Positions 5,451-5,606 of a DNA stretch of 5,606 bases are shown in pieces. The first letter of the stretch is position 1, and every line of letters begins with the position of its first letter. The stretch comes from Anderseniella sp964390445 (GTDB lineage Bacteria > Pseudomonadota > Alphaproteobacteria > Rhizobiales > Aestuariivirgaceae): contig CAYMJJ010000142.1 of the NCBI GenBank assembly GCA_964390445.1, positions 1 to 5,606 of the forward strand. Direction: 5' to 3'. Made by a program: the position numbers and the translations under genes. Below the pieces are notes generated by a model that saw only the letters and a program-made list of their open reading frames with translations, was not told the DNA's origin and ran no database searches.

Positions 5451-5606
5451 ACGGTCGGACGGGAAGGATAATCGCATTCTTCAGGGCGCTCGCACCGGCG
5501 TCCTGGCGCAAAATACCGGCCGACCAACTAAACGCAGTCGGCCAGCCGGCACGAAGCGACACGCCACCCACCGATCAGGCCAGGGAGCAGTTGCTGGCGG
5601 CCGCCT
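5405..5606 (+). CDS. Possible 5' part of a divergent gene, product unknown
   Basis: An ATG at 5405 opens a frame that runs 67 codons to the window edge with no stop. Its codons show higher GC at third positions (about 46 of 67) than at second positions (about 35 of 67), a mild coding signal. The peptide contains a segment RIIAFFRALAPASW and ends in a helix-like REQLLAAA. No family is recognised. No good Shine-Dalgarno lies at proper distance; GAGGAG at 5379-5384 is 20 bases away. Another plus frame is also open here, so openness alone proves little. If real, it is divergent from the parvulin-like gene with only 87 bases between the starts. Confidence 0.3.
   Translation, partial: MNDPGHVVVREAELIYGRTGRIIAFFRALAPASWRKIPADQLNAVGQPARSDTPPTDQAREQLLAAA

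Noticed and set aside
5518..5543. Hairpin GGCCGAC with GTCGGCC and a 12-base loop as a terminator of an upstream minus-strand gene
   Set aside because: The minus strand has only a short TATTTT after the stem and no upstream gene can be shown in the few bases available; it also lies within a possible plus-strand reading frame.
1..5606. CRISPR arrays, tRNA or rRNA genes, insertion sequences
   Set aside because: No regularly spaced repeats, cloverleaf-like segments, transposase-like frames or terminal inverted repeats were seen.

Overview
The window is GC-rich and densely coded. Its four confident genes all lie on the minus strand. They read from right to left as a membrane-anchored parvulin-like protein, a HupE/UreJ-family membrane protein, a degenerate ureohydrolase paralogue and an intact agmatinase-type ureohydrolase. 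Signal peptides, a HupE/UreJ permease and Shine-Dalgarno-led genes point to a Gram-negative bacterium, probably a proteobacterium. A marine gammaproteobacterium would fit, but that is an impression of protein style and not a measured placement.

Layout. Bases 1-240 hold a possible 3' end of a convergent plus-strand gene (stop at 52-54), a GC hairpin, and otherwise nothing I can call. Bases 241-1839 encode the intact ureohydrolase, which I start at a TTG with a perfect Shine-Dalgarno. Bases 1865-3289 encode its degenerate partner. A 143-base gap (3290-3432) carries a good -10 box, a short palindrome and a strong ribosome binding site that faces an 18-codon ORF instead of the annotated GTG. Bases 3433-4434 (HupE/UreJ family) and 4436-5317 (parvulin-like) form a tightly coupled pair. 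The right end (5318-5606) is a probable divergent control region with AT-rich inverted repeats and a possible plus-strand gene running off the edge.

The most interesting point is the tandem ureohydrolase pair. The two proteins share one architecture: export signal, a helical N-terminal segment with the common pattern AFLxSG and then IPLN, and a ureohydrolase domain. The downstream protein keeps all six classical metal ligands. The upstream one has lost three of them (His to Thr, Asp to Ser, Asp to Ser), plus the SHG and GTGTP loops. It looks like a catalytically dead partner, maintained next to an active copy. Both appear to be exported, which is unusual for agmatinase-like enzymes.

How the genes may work together is inference. 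A periplasmic metallo-hydrolase acting on a guanidino compound could be assisted by its pseudoenzyme partner, by a metal-permease-like membrane protein and by a periplasmic folding factor. The substrate and the metal cannot be read from the sequence. The parvulin/HupE pair and the ureohydrolase pair may also be separate transcription units that merely sit side by side.
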